A DNA stretch of 18,254 nucleotides. It comes from CAMLHU01 sp049680185 (lineage in GTDB: Bacteria; Gemmatimonadota; Gemmatimonadetes; Gemmatimonadales; GWC2-71-9). The stretch spans positions 1-18,254 of the forward strand of contig JBAUHI010000018.1 in assembly GCA_049680185.1 (NCBI GenBank), given 5' to 3'. Within the stretch, counting starts at the first letter, position 1. Every line of letters begins with the position of its first letter. A model generated the notes under the pieces. That model was not told the DNA's origin. It made no database searches and was given only the letters and a program-made list of their open reading frames with translations. Of the stretch, positions 1 to 6,673 are shown piece after piece. A program made the position numbers and the translations under genes.

Positions 1-7
1 CTGCCCT

Positions 8-79
8 CCTCTCCCTCAGGGAGAGGGGCCGGGGGTGAGGGTCCAGTGATTTTATGGAGAGGGGTCGGGGGTGAGGGTC
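8..79. repeat. REP-like element: palindrome plus duplicated G-rich unit
   Basis: An 8-bp stem (CCTCTCCC, 8-15, pairing with GGGAGAGG, 19-26, around a 3-nt loop) leads into a 24-nt G-rich unit at 20-43. The unit recurs at 56-79 with one difference (C to T). This is the general form of intergenic REP-type repeats seen in many GC-rich bacteria. It lies downstream of the minus-strand nuclease-like gene, so it could also act in 3' end formation. Copy number in the genome cannot be seen here. Confidence 0.6.
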
Positions 80-80
80 A

Positions 81-115
81 ACTTTTCACTTTTCACTTTT
101 CACTTTTCACTTTTC
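81..115. repeat. Heptamer tandem repeat (ACTTTTC)x5
   Basis: Five perfect head-to-tail copies of the 7-mer ACTTTTC, ending 7 bases before the stop codon of the minus-strand gene at 123. It is AT-rich against a GC-rich background. The 7-nt period matches that of the other tandem repeats in the window (5682-5718 and 8439-8468), although the unit differs. Such arrays can vary in copy number by slippage. Confidence 0.9.
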
Positions 116-122
116 TTACTCC

Positions 123-1073
123 TCACCGCCCACTCTTCAGATACCGCTCCACATCATGGATCCCATACAGCAGCCGGTCCCACCGCGCGTCCGGCGTACT
201 CATCGGCGCCCGCTCGGCCAAGACCCAGCGCGAGATCTCGTCGGCACGTGCGGCCACGTCCTTCGACGGTGCGACCTCGACCCGCACCAGTCCGTAGAGC
301 AGGTCCTTCCCCTCCCACGGCCAGAGCCGGAGCGCCCAGCTGTGCACCGGTGCCCGGGCTCGCGAGGCCGGCCGGAACACCGACGAGCGGGCGCGCGGAG
401 GCAACCGCAGATAGGTCTCGAGCTCCTGACCCGCGAACGGCAACGAGGCGTGGCTCTTGATCACACCGACCATCCGTGGATCCAGGGCCCAGTCGGGCGA
501 TTCCGTGAGCGAACCATCCACCACAAGCCACTCGGTCGACGCCGCACGGAACGCATGCCCGACCTCACGTTCGAGCTGGCTGCGCCGCCGTTCCACCGCG
601 GCGCGGGCGAGGAAGAGATCGCCCACCGGGTGCGGCGGCTCATCGACGGGGAGCGCCAGCGTGTCCCATCCATCCAGTGCGGCACCGGCGGAGGCGAGCG
701 CCTCCGGACGCCCGATCACCACCCGCTCGCGCCGGAGCACGGCGGTCCGGAAGCGGCGCCCCTCCCGGAGCCGTACGGCCGCCGCGACATCGGCCACCAC
801 CAGCGGCGAGACACCAGCCGATGCCACCGGCTCCCACTGCTGCACGCCGTCGAGGAACCCGACGGGACCGGGCCACGACACGTCGTCATCACCCAAGGAA
901 TGAGCAGAAAGCGGGCCGGACTCGACCAGCTCGGCGGGATGGATGGCCGCCTGTTCGGCGCGGCCTTCGCTGGCTTCGGGAGTGGTGCGGGCGGGAGTGA
1001 GCCCCGCCCCGCCGAGTGCGCGACGGAGCGCCGCGATGGCGGTGACGCGGGGGGTGGCGGCGGTGGAGGTCAG
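123..1073 (-). CDS. NurA-domain-like nuclease (putative)
   Basis: A protein of about 316 aa resembling the NurA nuclease family (DNA end processing, usually partnered with the HerA ATPase). Visible features from the N-terminus, in the chosen numbering: a FLDGVQQ segment (Asp about 75), an arginine- and glutamate-rich helix just before a VVDGSL motif (Asp about 186), then VGVIKSH (about 202-208) and a VRVE strand (Glu about 266). DG-type aspartates and a VIK segment are hallmarks of NurA proteins. The start is uncertain: coding character reaches the stop of the upstream gene, but no ATG, GTG or TTG lies there. The chosen CTG overlaps that stop (CTGA). A TTG at 896 or GTG at 881 would lose the region before the first Asp. 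It is the last visible gene of a three-gene minus-strand run; a herA partner, if any, would lie off the left edge. The family call is from motif recognition only. Confidence 0.55.
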   Translation of the reverse strand: MTSTAATPRVTAIAALRRALGGAGLTPARTTPEASEGRAEQAAIHPAELVESGPLSAHSLGDDDVSWPGPVGFLDGVQQWEPVASAGVSPLVVADVAAAVRLREGRRFRTAVLRRERVVIGRPEALASAGAALDGWDTLALPVDEPPHPVGDLFLARAAVERRRSQLEREVGHAFRAASTEWLVVDGSLTESPDWALDPRMVGVIKSHASLPFAGQELETYLRLPPRARSSVFRPASRARAPVHSWALRLWPWEGKDLLYGLVRVEVAPSKDVAARADEISRWVLAERAPMSTPDARWDRLLYGIHDVERYLKSGR

Positions 1074-1573
1074 GGGGTCTCGTCGAGCTGGGGCACGTTG
1101 AGCAGCCAGAATCCCGCGAGCCGCTTCTTGGGATCGACCTCTACCAGCAGGCGGTCGGCGATGCGCACCACTTCGACCTGCCGCTTGGTACCGATCCGGA
1201 GGTGCAGGATGTCGTGATCGGGATTGGCCGCGATCGAGAGCGTAGTGTCCACCTCGAGCGAGGCGATACCGGGTTGCGACGCGCGCGGCGGGAGCACCAC
1301 CTGGGCATCCCGCGCGGGGAGCGGGGCCACCAGACCTTCGACCTCGGTGACCTCCGGCCACACCACGATGTCGAGGCCGCGCAGCACCCCGCCTGCCACA
1401 TCCACCACCGCGATCGAACCCTCGTCATCGGTGAGTTCGACGGTGCCGGTGAGCCCGGCCTTTCCGGCGACCCCCGCGATCGCACCGGAGAGGATGTCGG
1501 TCTCGGCGTCCCAGCGCCACTGGAGCGATGGCAACGGGCCGGTGAGCGGCTCGGTGCGGGCATCGAGGTTCAT
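1070..1573 (-). CDS. DUF2283-like protein with two repeats
   Basis: A small acidic beta-rich protein of 167 aa with no signal peptide or membrane segment. The C-terminal part (about 112-161) has the layout of DUF2283: a D-x-D-I-L-x-L opening strand, a central strand ending in VEVDP, then a basic turn and LAGFWLLNV. The N-terminal part (about 18-73) repeats it: WDAETDIL opening, ELTDDEG middle, then VLRGLDIVVWP. The protein thus looks like an internal duplication. DUF2283 has no established function. The ATG start has a good ribosome site (AGAGGGA), and the TAG stop of the upstream aminotransferase forms part of it, so the two are probably translated together. The stop overlaps the presumed start of the nuclease-like gene. 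That it is a gene is well supported; the family assignment is moderate. Confidence 0.75.
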   Translation of the reverse strand: MNLDARTEPLTGPLPSLQWRWDAETDILSGAIAGVAGKAGLTGTVELTDDEGSIAVVDVAGGVLRGLDIVVWPEVTEVEGLVAPLPARDAQVVLPPRASQPGIASLEVDTTLSIAANPDHDILHLRIGTKRQVEVVRIADRLLVEVDPKKRLAGFWLLNVPQLDETP

Positions 1574-1583
1574 CGTGGTCCCT

Positions 1584-2792
1584 CTACGCCGCGCGCTGCG
1601 CGGCGAGCTTGTGGATGAATCGGAGGACGCGGTCGAGCGCCGCGTCCAGGTCCCTGTCGCCGGCAGCGTAGCTCAGGCGCACCCAGCGATCGTCCCCGAA
1701 GGCCGCACCGGGCACCAACGCCACGCCCTCCTCCTGCATCAGGCGCTCGCAGAAGCCGAGCCCGCCCTTGACCTCCCCGCTCACCACGCCGTCGACGCGG
1801 AAAAAGAAGTAGAAGGCCCCCATCGGCTCGACGAATTCAACGCCGGGCGCTTCCGTGCGGAAGCGTTCGACCACGTGGTCTCGACGCTTCCGGAACGCGG
1901 CCACCATCCGCTGGACATCCTGCTCCACCCGCGGATCGGTGAACGCCGCAGTGGCGGCGAGCATGGCGGGATGGTTGGCACCGGTGGTCGTGTGCGACTG
2001 GAGCGCAGCCATCGCCTTGGCCAGGTGGGCCGGGGCGAGGGCAGCCCCGATCCGCCATCCGGTCATCGCGTAGGCCTTGCTGGCTCCGGTGACGATGACG
2101 ACCCGTTCGAGGAGCTCATCGGGAAGGTCGAGGAAGGACGGCGCCGACCCACCACCATAGTTGATGCGCCGGTAGATCTCATCGCTTATGATCCAGACTT
2201 TGTGCTTGGCAGCCCACTCCGCGATGGCCTTGAGCTCCGACCGCGTGTACATCGACCCGGTCGGGTTGCAGGGCGAACAGATAATGATCCCCCGCGCCCG
2301 CTCCGAATGCGCGTCCAGGTCCTTGACGCTCACCTTGAGTCCCCACTCCGGATCGCCGGGCACCAGCACCGGCACGGCCCGTGCCAGATGAACGATCTGC
2401 GGATACGACACCCACGCCGGCGAGGGGATGAGGACCCGGTCTCCCGGACCGAAGAGCGAGAAGCAGGCGTTGAAGATCGACTGCTTCGACCCCGAGCTCA
2501 CCACGATGTGATCGGCGTTGACCGCCCGACCGCCGGACAGGATCGAAAGCTGATGGGCGATGGCACTGCGGAGGTCGAGGGTGCCGATGTTGGGCGGATA
2601 GCGCGTGTAGCCCTTGCGAATGGCATCGATGCCGGCCTCTGCCACCGCTGACGGCGTGTCGAAATCGGGTTCACCCACACCAAGGTCGATCACATCTTCG
2701 CCGGCCGCCTTCCTGCGCTTCGCTTCGGCGCTGATGGCGACGGTCTCGCTGGCCTTCAGGAATTCCAGGTTGGGCGACAAGGGATCGGGCAT
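1584..2792 (-). CDS. PLP-dependent class I/II aminotransferase (aspartate aminotransferase type)
   Basis: A cytoplasmic 402-aa enzyme of the usual family length that moves amino groups between an amino acid (probably aspartate or an aromatic or prephenate-type substrate) and a 2-oxo acid. Fold type I motifs are all present: DLGVGEPDFDTP near 36-47 (substrate loop), the SPCNPTG motif with Asn176, SDEIY with Asp204 (pairs with the pyridine nitrogen) and Tyr207, and TGASKAYAMTGWRIG with the PLP-binding Lys239 and phosphate-binding Arg247. A C-terminal VRLSYA segment carries the carboxylate-binding Arg. It is the first gene of a minus-strand run, ending 10 bases before the DUF2283-like gene. The ATG at 2792 begins the conserved N-terminus; its ribosome site is weak. 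The layout fits the aspartate/prephenate aminotransferase subgroup, but exact substrate cannot be read from motifs. Confidence 0.93.
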   Translation of the reverse strand: MPDPLSPNLEFLKASETVAISAEAKRRKAAGEDVIDLGVGEPDFDTPSAVAEAGIDAIRKGYTRYPPNIGTLDLRSAIAHQLSILSGGRAVNADHIVVSSGSKQSIFNACFSLFGPGDRVLIPSPAWVSYPQIVHLARAVPVLVPGDPEWGLKVSVKDLDAHSERARGIIICSPCNPTGSMYTRSELKAIAEWAAKHKVWIISDEIYRRINYGGGSAPSFLDLPDELLERVVIVTGASKAYAMTGWRIGAALAPAHLAKAMAALQSHTTTGANHPAMLAATAAFTDPRVEQDVQRMVAAFRKRRDHVVERFRTEAPGVEFVEPMGAFYFFFRVDGVVSGEVKGGLGFCERLMQEEGVALVPGAAFGDDRWVRLSYAAGDRDLDAALDRVLRFIHKLAAQRAA

Positions 2793-2873
2793 CGGCTCGA
2801 TTCACGCGGATCGGGTAAGGTGGCCTCGAAGCGCGAAAGCTCCGCAACGTGACGGGCCATGTCAACCGCGAGC

Positions 2874-2902
2874 TTGGACGGTGGCGCAGGCGAGTGTACT
2901 TT
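2874..2902 (+). promoter_or_regulatory. Candidate sigma70-type promoter for the helicase-like gene
   Basis: TTGGAC (2874-2879) and TACTTT (2897-2902) are separated by exactly 17 bases, upstream of the GTG at 2950. It sits in the 157-base region between the divergent aminotransferase and helicase-like genes. Match to consensus only; no transcription data. Confidence 0.4.
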
Positions 2903-2949
2903 CCCCGCCCCGCTGGAACGCGGGAATATCTTTGACAACCGAGGGTGGC

Positions 2950-4440
2950 GTGGCTGGATTTGCGGAGTTGCACCTGACCGGCGCCATGGGCGCCGCACTG
3001 GAGTCATTGGGGTACCGGGCCGATGCCGCGGAGGTCCGCGACGTGGTGCCCACCGCCGCACGGGGGCACAACCTGGTGCTCGTGGCCCCGCCATCCGCCG
3101 TCCACTCGGTCCCTGCCCTTGCCGGTGCGGTGGCGCACGCCGCCGCCGATGGTGAGGGGCTGCGGCTCCTGGTCTTGGCGCCGGAGTCGGGGATCGCCGG
3201 GTTCCGCCGAGCCATCCTCCCGTTCACCACCGCCGCCGGACTCCGCCTCCACGCCGGATCCACTGCGTCCCGCGCCGCTCGACGCCTCCGCGACGGTTCG
3301 GCCGACGTCCTCATCACCACTCCCGACAACGCGCTCGCGCTGCTGGAACGCTCCGCCCTCAAGGGTGCAGCGCTCCGGTCGCTTTTTCTTGCGTGGCCGG
3401 AGCAGTTTGCCGAGGTCGATGCGTTGGCGCCCTTGATGGGCGAGGTCCCCAAGGACACGCAGCGGATCATCCACACCGCCGCGCCGGAGCAGGTGAACGA
3501 CCTGGTCGAGCGCTACGCCCGTCGAGCTCACACCGTCGGCGTCGATCCGACCTTAGCACCCGTCGGACCACTCCCCGGCACGGTCCGGACCGTCATCGTG
3601 GCGGAATCGGGTCGGGATGAGGCGCTCCGTGCTGTCCTCGAGATGCTCGATCCGGAGACCATCAACGTCTGGGCCGCCGATGAGGGCGCCCGTGCCGACG
3701 CCGCCCTGGCGCTTGCCGCCGTCGGTGCGATCGCGACCGTCTCCACCGGCGACGCGGCGCCTGGCGGACTCGTGATCGCCTACGACCTGCCGACCCGCGC
3801 CCGTCTGGAACAGCTGATGGCCGCCGGCGAGGTCGTCGCACTGGTGCCACCGCACGCCGAGCCGTGGATCGCGGCACTGGTGCGGTACCGGCGTCCGCTG
3901 CGGTTGACCGATGCGCTCGATAAGGCACAGGGCGAGGCGGCACGACGTCGGGGAGTGGTGTCCGGAAAGATCGAGGCCGGTGTGGCTCCCGGGTCCCTCT
4001 TTGCACTGGCGCCCTTGTTCGAACGCTACGATGGCGCCGAAGTGGCGGGGGCGCTGTATGAGCTGTGGAGTGCCGCGGGAGCAGGACAGCCCGCGCCCGT
4101 GGCGGCGCCGGTGGTGATGCCGGCGAGCGAGGTCGGCAAGATGTGGGTGGGGGTCGGGTCGATCGACGGGGTGACACCGAACGATCTCGTGGCGGCGCTG
4201 GTCAAGGACTTGAAGTTCGAGCGGTCGCGGATCGGCAAGATCGAGATCCGGGAGAAGTTCTCACTGGTCGAGCTCCCCGCCACCGACGTCGACGCCGTTG
4301 CCGCCGGGCTGACCGGCAAGAGCGTCCGGAAGCGGCGGGTGGTGGCGCGGGCCGATCGTGGGGCCACGCCCCGGGGCGATGCCCCGCGGGGTGAGCGGCC
4401 GCGGAGCACCGGCCCCCGGAAGCCGCGCCCTCGTTCGTAG
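2950..4440 (+). CDS. Degenerate DEAD-box helicase-like protein with C-terminal DbpA RNA-binding domain
   Basis: A protein of 496 aa with the layout of a DEAD-box RNA helicase, but the ATPase motifs are replaced. The Q-motif region is residues 4-35. The Walker A position reads APPSAV (46-51) with no GKT. Motif Ia survives as LAPES (77-80) and motif Ib as TPDN (124-127). The DEAD position reads WPEQ (150-152 region), and the SAT position reads TAA (176-178). The second RecA-like domain (about 211-315) is reduced and lacks the HRxGR motif. Residues 396-468 are a good DbpA-type RNA-binding domain (KMWVGVGSIDG, RIGKIEIREKFSLVEL), followed by an Arg/Pro-rich basic tail. The GTG start at 2950 has a GAGGG ribosome site at 2941-2945; the open frame runs further upstream, but that would overlap the divergent gene. 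Probably an RNA- or ribosome-binding protein without ATP-driven unwinding; inferred from missing residues. Confidence 0.8.
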   Translation: MAGFAELHLTGAMGAALESLGYRADAAEVRDVVPTAARGHNLVLVAPPSAVHSVPALAGAVAHAAADGEGLRLLVLAPESGIAGFRRAILPFTTAAGLRLHAGSTASRAARRLRDGSADVLITTPDNALALLERSALKGAALRSLFLAWPEQFAEVDALAPLMGEVPKDTQRIIHTAAPEQVNDLVERYARRAHTVGVDPTLAPVGPLPGTVRTVIVAESGRDEALRAVLEMLDPETINVWAADEGARADAALALAAVGAIATVSTGDAAPGGLVIAYDLPTRARLEQLMAAGEVVALVPPHAEPWIAALVRYRRPLRLTDALDKAQGEAARRRGVVSGKIEAGVAPGSLFALAPLFERYDGAEVAGALYELWSAAGAGQPAPVAAPVVMPASEVGKMWVGVGSIDGVTPNDLVAALVKDLKFERSRIGKIEIREKFSLVELPATDVDAVAAGLTGKSVRKRRVVARADRGATPRGDAPRGERPRSTGPRKPRPRS

Positions 4441-4474
4441 GGGCGCAGCGCAGCACCGAGTACCAGGAAAGCCG

Positions 4475-4500
4475 ACGGGCCACCCAGCGGGGTGGCCCGT
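4475..4500. terminator. Strong hairpin between convergent genes (bidirectional terminator)
   Basis: A perfect 11-bp stem (4475-4485 with 4490-4500) with a 4-nt AGCG loop, 34 bases after the stop of the helicase-like gene. A short T stretch follows on the plus strand and a short CTTTCC follows on the minus strand. The U-tracts are poor, but the position between convergent stops suits a two-way terminator. Confidence 0.65.
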
Positions 4501-4537
4501 TTGGCCTGCGGTACAGCGAGCGATGCGGGGCCCTCTC

Positions 4538-4556
4538 GGGCGTCCGCAGGACGCCC
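4538..4556 (-). terminator. Hairpin immediately after the HU stop codon
   Basis: A perfect 8-bp stem (GGGCGTCC 4538-4545 with GGACGCCC 4549-4556) and a 3-nt loop. On the minus strand it starts one base after the TAG of the HU gene. There is no T-run behind it, so it may protect the mRNA 3' end rather than terminate. The outer ends of this intergenic region carry a 9-bp inverted repeat, GTAGGGGCG (4437-4445) and its complement (4552-4560). Confidence 0.4.
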
Positions 4557-4847
4557 CTACTTTTTCTTGTTGACCATGTCCTTGAGCGCCTTGCCTGCAC
4601 GGAACACCGGCGCCGTCGAAGCCTTGATGGTGATCGACTTGCCGGTCTGCGGGTTGCGGCCCATGCGCTGGGCGCGCTTGCGGGTCTTGAAGTTCCCGAA
4701 GCCGGTCACGTTGACCTCGCCACCCTTCTTGAGCTCCTTCGAGATCACGCCTTCGTGCCCGAAGAAGGTGTCGACCCACTTGGCCGCTTCGGCCTTGGAG
4801 GTGTCGTTGTGCTTCGCGACGGCCTCCACCAGCTCCTGCTTGTTCAT
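4557..4847 (-). CDS. hup: HU-family DNA-binding protein
   Basis: A nucleoid protein of 96 aa that bends DNA as a dimer, of usual HU length. It begins MNKQELVEAV (helix 1). The HU signature is present as GFGNFKTRKRAQ, followed by the beta-arm with the RNPQTGK turn (Asn-Pro-Gln intercalating tip) and then FRAGKALKD and a lysine-rich end. The ATG at 4847 is chosen because it begins the family N-terminus and has a GGAG ribosome site; an open frame continuing upstream to 4988 is not HU-like. It is transcribed alone, divergently from tdk, and convergent with the helicase-like gene. The call is very secure; HU versus IHF subunit rests on the HU-like N-terminus. Confidence 0.95.
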   Translation of the reverse strand: MNKQELVEAVAKHNDTSKAEAAKWVDTFFGHEGVISKELKKGGEVNVTGFGNFKTRKRAQRMGRNPQTGKSITIKASTAPVFRAGKALKDMVNKKK

Positions 4848-4958
4848 GGAATGCTCCGTGTGAGGGGGGACGTGGTCCTGCACGGCCCGGAACGCGCCGG
4901 CGCCGGAAGGATCGGACTTTGCCGCATCCACCGGCGGAAAAGCCAGTGAATGCGCCAC

Positions 4959-4988
4959 AATATGGGGGTAGTGCCCGAAAAACCGCAA
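4959..4988 (-). promoter_or_regulatory. Candidate promoter for the HU gene
   Basis: On the minus strand TTGCGG (4988-4983) and CATATT (4964-4959) are separated by 18 bases, about 110 bases before the HU start. This implies a long leader. Consensus match only. Confidence 0.3.
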
Positions 4989-5005
4989 GATGGCGGGGTT
5001 TTCGC

Positions 5006-5034
5006 TTGACCATACCGGTCCGACCCAGTAAGCT
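5006..5034 (+). promoter_or_regulatory. Candidate promoter for tdk
   Basis: TTGACC (5006-5011), a 17-base spacer, then TAAGCT (5029-5034), about 35 bases before the tdk ATG. The -35 match is good and the -10 match is partial. The 222-base region between the HU and tdk genes holds this and the HU promoter; nothing else is seen in it. Confidence 0.4.
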
Positions 5035-5069
5035 CACCGCTCCTGCCCGACCCCCACCTGAGGTCTCCG

Positions 5070-5675
5070 ATGTACAGCGGCGCCCGCTCCGGCTCGATCG
5101 AGGTCGTCAGTGGCGTGATGTTCAGCGGCAAGAGCGAGGAGCTCATCCGCCGAGTCCGGCGCGCGATCATCGCTCGGCGGGCGGTCCAGGTCTTCAAGAG
5201 CCACCTGGATGCCCGCTACGCCGGGCTTTACAGCGTGTCCAGCCACGACGGCCGCGAGGTCGAGGCCGTCCCCATCGATTCCGCCGGCGAGATCGTTCGG
5301 CAGGTCCGTCCCGACACCGAGATCGTCGCCATCGACGAGGCGCAGTTCCTGGATGAAGGGATCGTCCAGGTGGTCAGCACCCTCGCCAACCGCGGGGTTC
5401 GGGTCATCATCGCTGGGACCGACACCGACTTCCGGGGCGACCCCTTCGGCTCGATGGGGGAGCTGATGGCCATCGCCGAGAAGGTCGACAAGCTGCGCGC
5501 CATCTGCGTCGTCTGCGGAGACGAAGCCTGCCGCAACCAGCGCCTGGTCGATGGCCGCCCCGCCAAATACGACTCCCCCACGATCATGGTCGGCGGCCGC
5601 GAGAGCTACGAGGCCCGCTGCCGCCACTGCCACCGGGTGCCGCGGACGGATGAGGATCAGACGGCGTTGTTGTAG
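5070..5675 (+). CDS. tdk: Thymidine kinase
   Basis: A cytoplasmic salvage enzyme of the TK1-like type, 201 aa, that phosphorylates thymidine with ATP. The Walker A loop is GVMFSGKS (15-22). The catalytic Glu90 lies in DEAQF (89-93), the counterpart of the DEGQF segment in human TK1. A zinc lasso is framed by CVVC (Cys146, Cys149) and CRHC (Cys184, Cys187). The start is ATG with a GAGG ribosome site 8 bases upstream. Its TAG stop is followed within 10 bases by the heptamer repeat that opens the cassette island. No terminator hairpin is seen after it. The call is secure. Confidence 0.96.
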   Translation: MYSGARSGSIEVVSGVMFSGKSEELIRRVRRAIIARRAVQVFKSHLDARYAGLYSVSSHDGREVEAVPIDSAGEIVRQVRPDTEIVAIDEAQFLDEGIVQVVSTLANRGVRVIIAGTDTDFRGDPFGSMGELMAIAEKVDKLRAICVVCGDEACRNQRLVDGRPAKYDSPTIMVGGRESYEARCRHCHRVPRTDEDQTALL

Positions 5676-5681
5676 TGGGGC

Positions 5682-5718
5682 GGCTATCAGCTATCGGCTA
5701 TCAGCTATCAGCTATCAG
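5682..5718 (+). repeat. Heptamer tandem repeat, left flank of the island
   Basis: Five head-to-tail copies of RGCTATC (AGCTATC/GGCTATC), with a further copy near 5722-5728. The first 30 bases (5682-5711) match the reverse complement of 8439-8468 at 29 of 30 positions, so they form an inverted pair around the island. Confidence 0.9.
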
Positions 5719-5842
5719 TGCGAGCTATCGGCCGTCGGGTGGCTGAACAATTCTCCCCGACGAGGTGAATCCCGCATTGCAACTCCGATCCGGCTTCTTG
5801 GTCCCGTGGTTGGGCAGGGCCCTTCCTGCGATCAGTAAGGGA

Positions 5843-6343
5843 ATGCCACTCGATCTGCTCAGACGCGTGCGACCCGACGCCGATAGGGATGGGTCTTTCA
5901 CCGATGGCTATGTCCTTGTCACCACGGTGGTATTCGCACTGTGGCTAGCGCTTGCCGCCTCTCCTCCACCATTCCGCTTTCTCACAAATTGCCTCTGGCG
6001 TTGGGCCGCAGTGGCCTTCCTGATATGGTGGGCCCTTGGCTTCACTGTCTTTCTTCTGAGTTGGATCGTCATCGATGCGGAGCGCCCCGCGAATGTCCGG
6101 CGCGCCGTATTACTGTTTTTGTTCAATCTCATTCAGCTCAGGTTCGTACTGTGCTTGATCGCGGCACTCGTAGGTGGCATGTCCCCGGACCTGCGATGGC
6201 AATACTTCGCCGGCCTGAAGGACACGAATGATCTCCACTGGGCGATTGTGCTGCCTTACCAATTGCTAACGTGGCTCGTGGTTGGCCTCGCCATTGGCGC
6301 CGCAGCAGGATTGCTTAGGACCTCCGACGGTTCAGCCACCTAA
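5843..6343 (+). CDS. Cassette gene 1: small multi-pass membrane protein, unknown
   Basis: A 166-aa protein not recognised as a known family. Four hydrophobic segments are clear: YVLVTTVVFALWLALAA, a long one around LWRWAAVAFLIWWALGF and onward, one around VRRAVLLFLFNLIQLRFVLC, and a C-terminal LLTWLVVGLAIGAAAGLL. Short charged loops lie between them, so it is an inner-membrane protein. The ATG at 5843 is chosen because an acidic/basic soluble start (MPLDLLRRVRPDADRDG) precedes the first helix; a GTG at 5765 in frame would add 26 residues. The TAA stop lies inside the attC-like site (ACCTAAC), as is typical for integron cassettes. Codon use is more AT-tolerant than in tdk or coaE. Confidence 0.65.
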   Translation: MPLDLLRRVRPDADRDGSFTDGYVLVTTVVFALWLALAASPPPFRFLTNCLWRWAAVAFLIWWALGFTVFLLSWIVIDAERPANVRRAVLLFLFNLIQLRFVLCLIAALVGGMSPDLRWQYFAGLKDTNDLHWAIVLPYQLLTWLVVGLAIGAAAGLLRTSDGSAT

Positions 6344-6474
6344 CCAGCGCTTGGAGCTGGCGGGCCTAGCGGGACAGAACCCCATTGGCAGATTGATTGC
6401 AGGGAGGCCGAAACGGAACCAATGGATTCGTTCAGGCTGGCTCGGCGCTCGCAACTTAACCGCGGCCGTTAGTC
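6338..6474 (+). other. attC-like recombination site 1
   Basis: A 137-bp site. It opens with R''-type ACCTAAC (RYYYAAC) followed by a TTGGAGCT core (6351-6358). It closes with a 50-nt right half (6425-6474) starting GATTCGTTC and ending GGCCGTTAGTC, where GTTAGTC is the R'-type box. The outer boxes pair (CTAAC with GTTAG). Length and layout fit large integron attC sites. Its right half shares about three quarters of positions with that of site 3. Confidence 0.75.
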
Positions 6475-6673
6475 GGCACCCGCAAAATGGTGTTCCTCGG
6501 CGACGGCCATGCTTGTTCGTGACTCCCATGCAGTAAAGCCTAGACGGTCAGCCACGACGAGCCACTCTGGCCGTCCTGAGCCATCCCTCGTAAGTTCTCC
6601 GCCATCTCACGGCCTCAACCCGCTCCTCGCCCTCGTTGAATTCCTAACACCCCGAAGTTTGGGAGGTGGAACT

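Noticed and set aside
2932..2937. Perfect TTGACA upstream of the helicase-like gene
   Set aside because: No -10-like hexamer lies 16-18 bases downstream, and it is only 18 bases before the start codon. The pair at 2874-2902 fits better.
5682..5718. CRISPR array
   Set aside because: The 7-nt units are directly adjacent, with no spacers; it is a simple tandem repeat.
5676..5764. Possible attI or attC remnant before cassette gene 1 (GGCCGTCGGGTGG near 5730)
   Set aside because: It resembles the GGCCGTTAGTCGG end of site 1 only loosely and lacks GTT; too short to call a site.
6475..6673. Coding sequence in the 200 bases before cassette gene 2 (including an 11-codon ORF at 6487)
   Set aside because: Nothing protein-like. 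The lipoprotein signal and strong ribosome site set the start at 6674, and the upstream in-frame extension is not conserved-looking.
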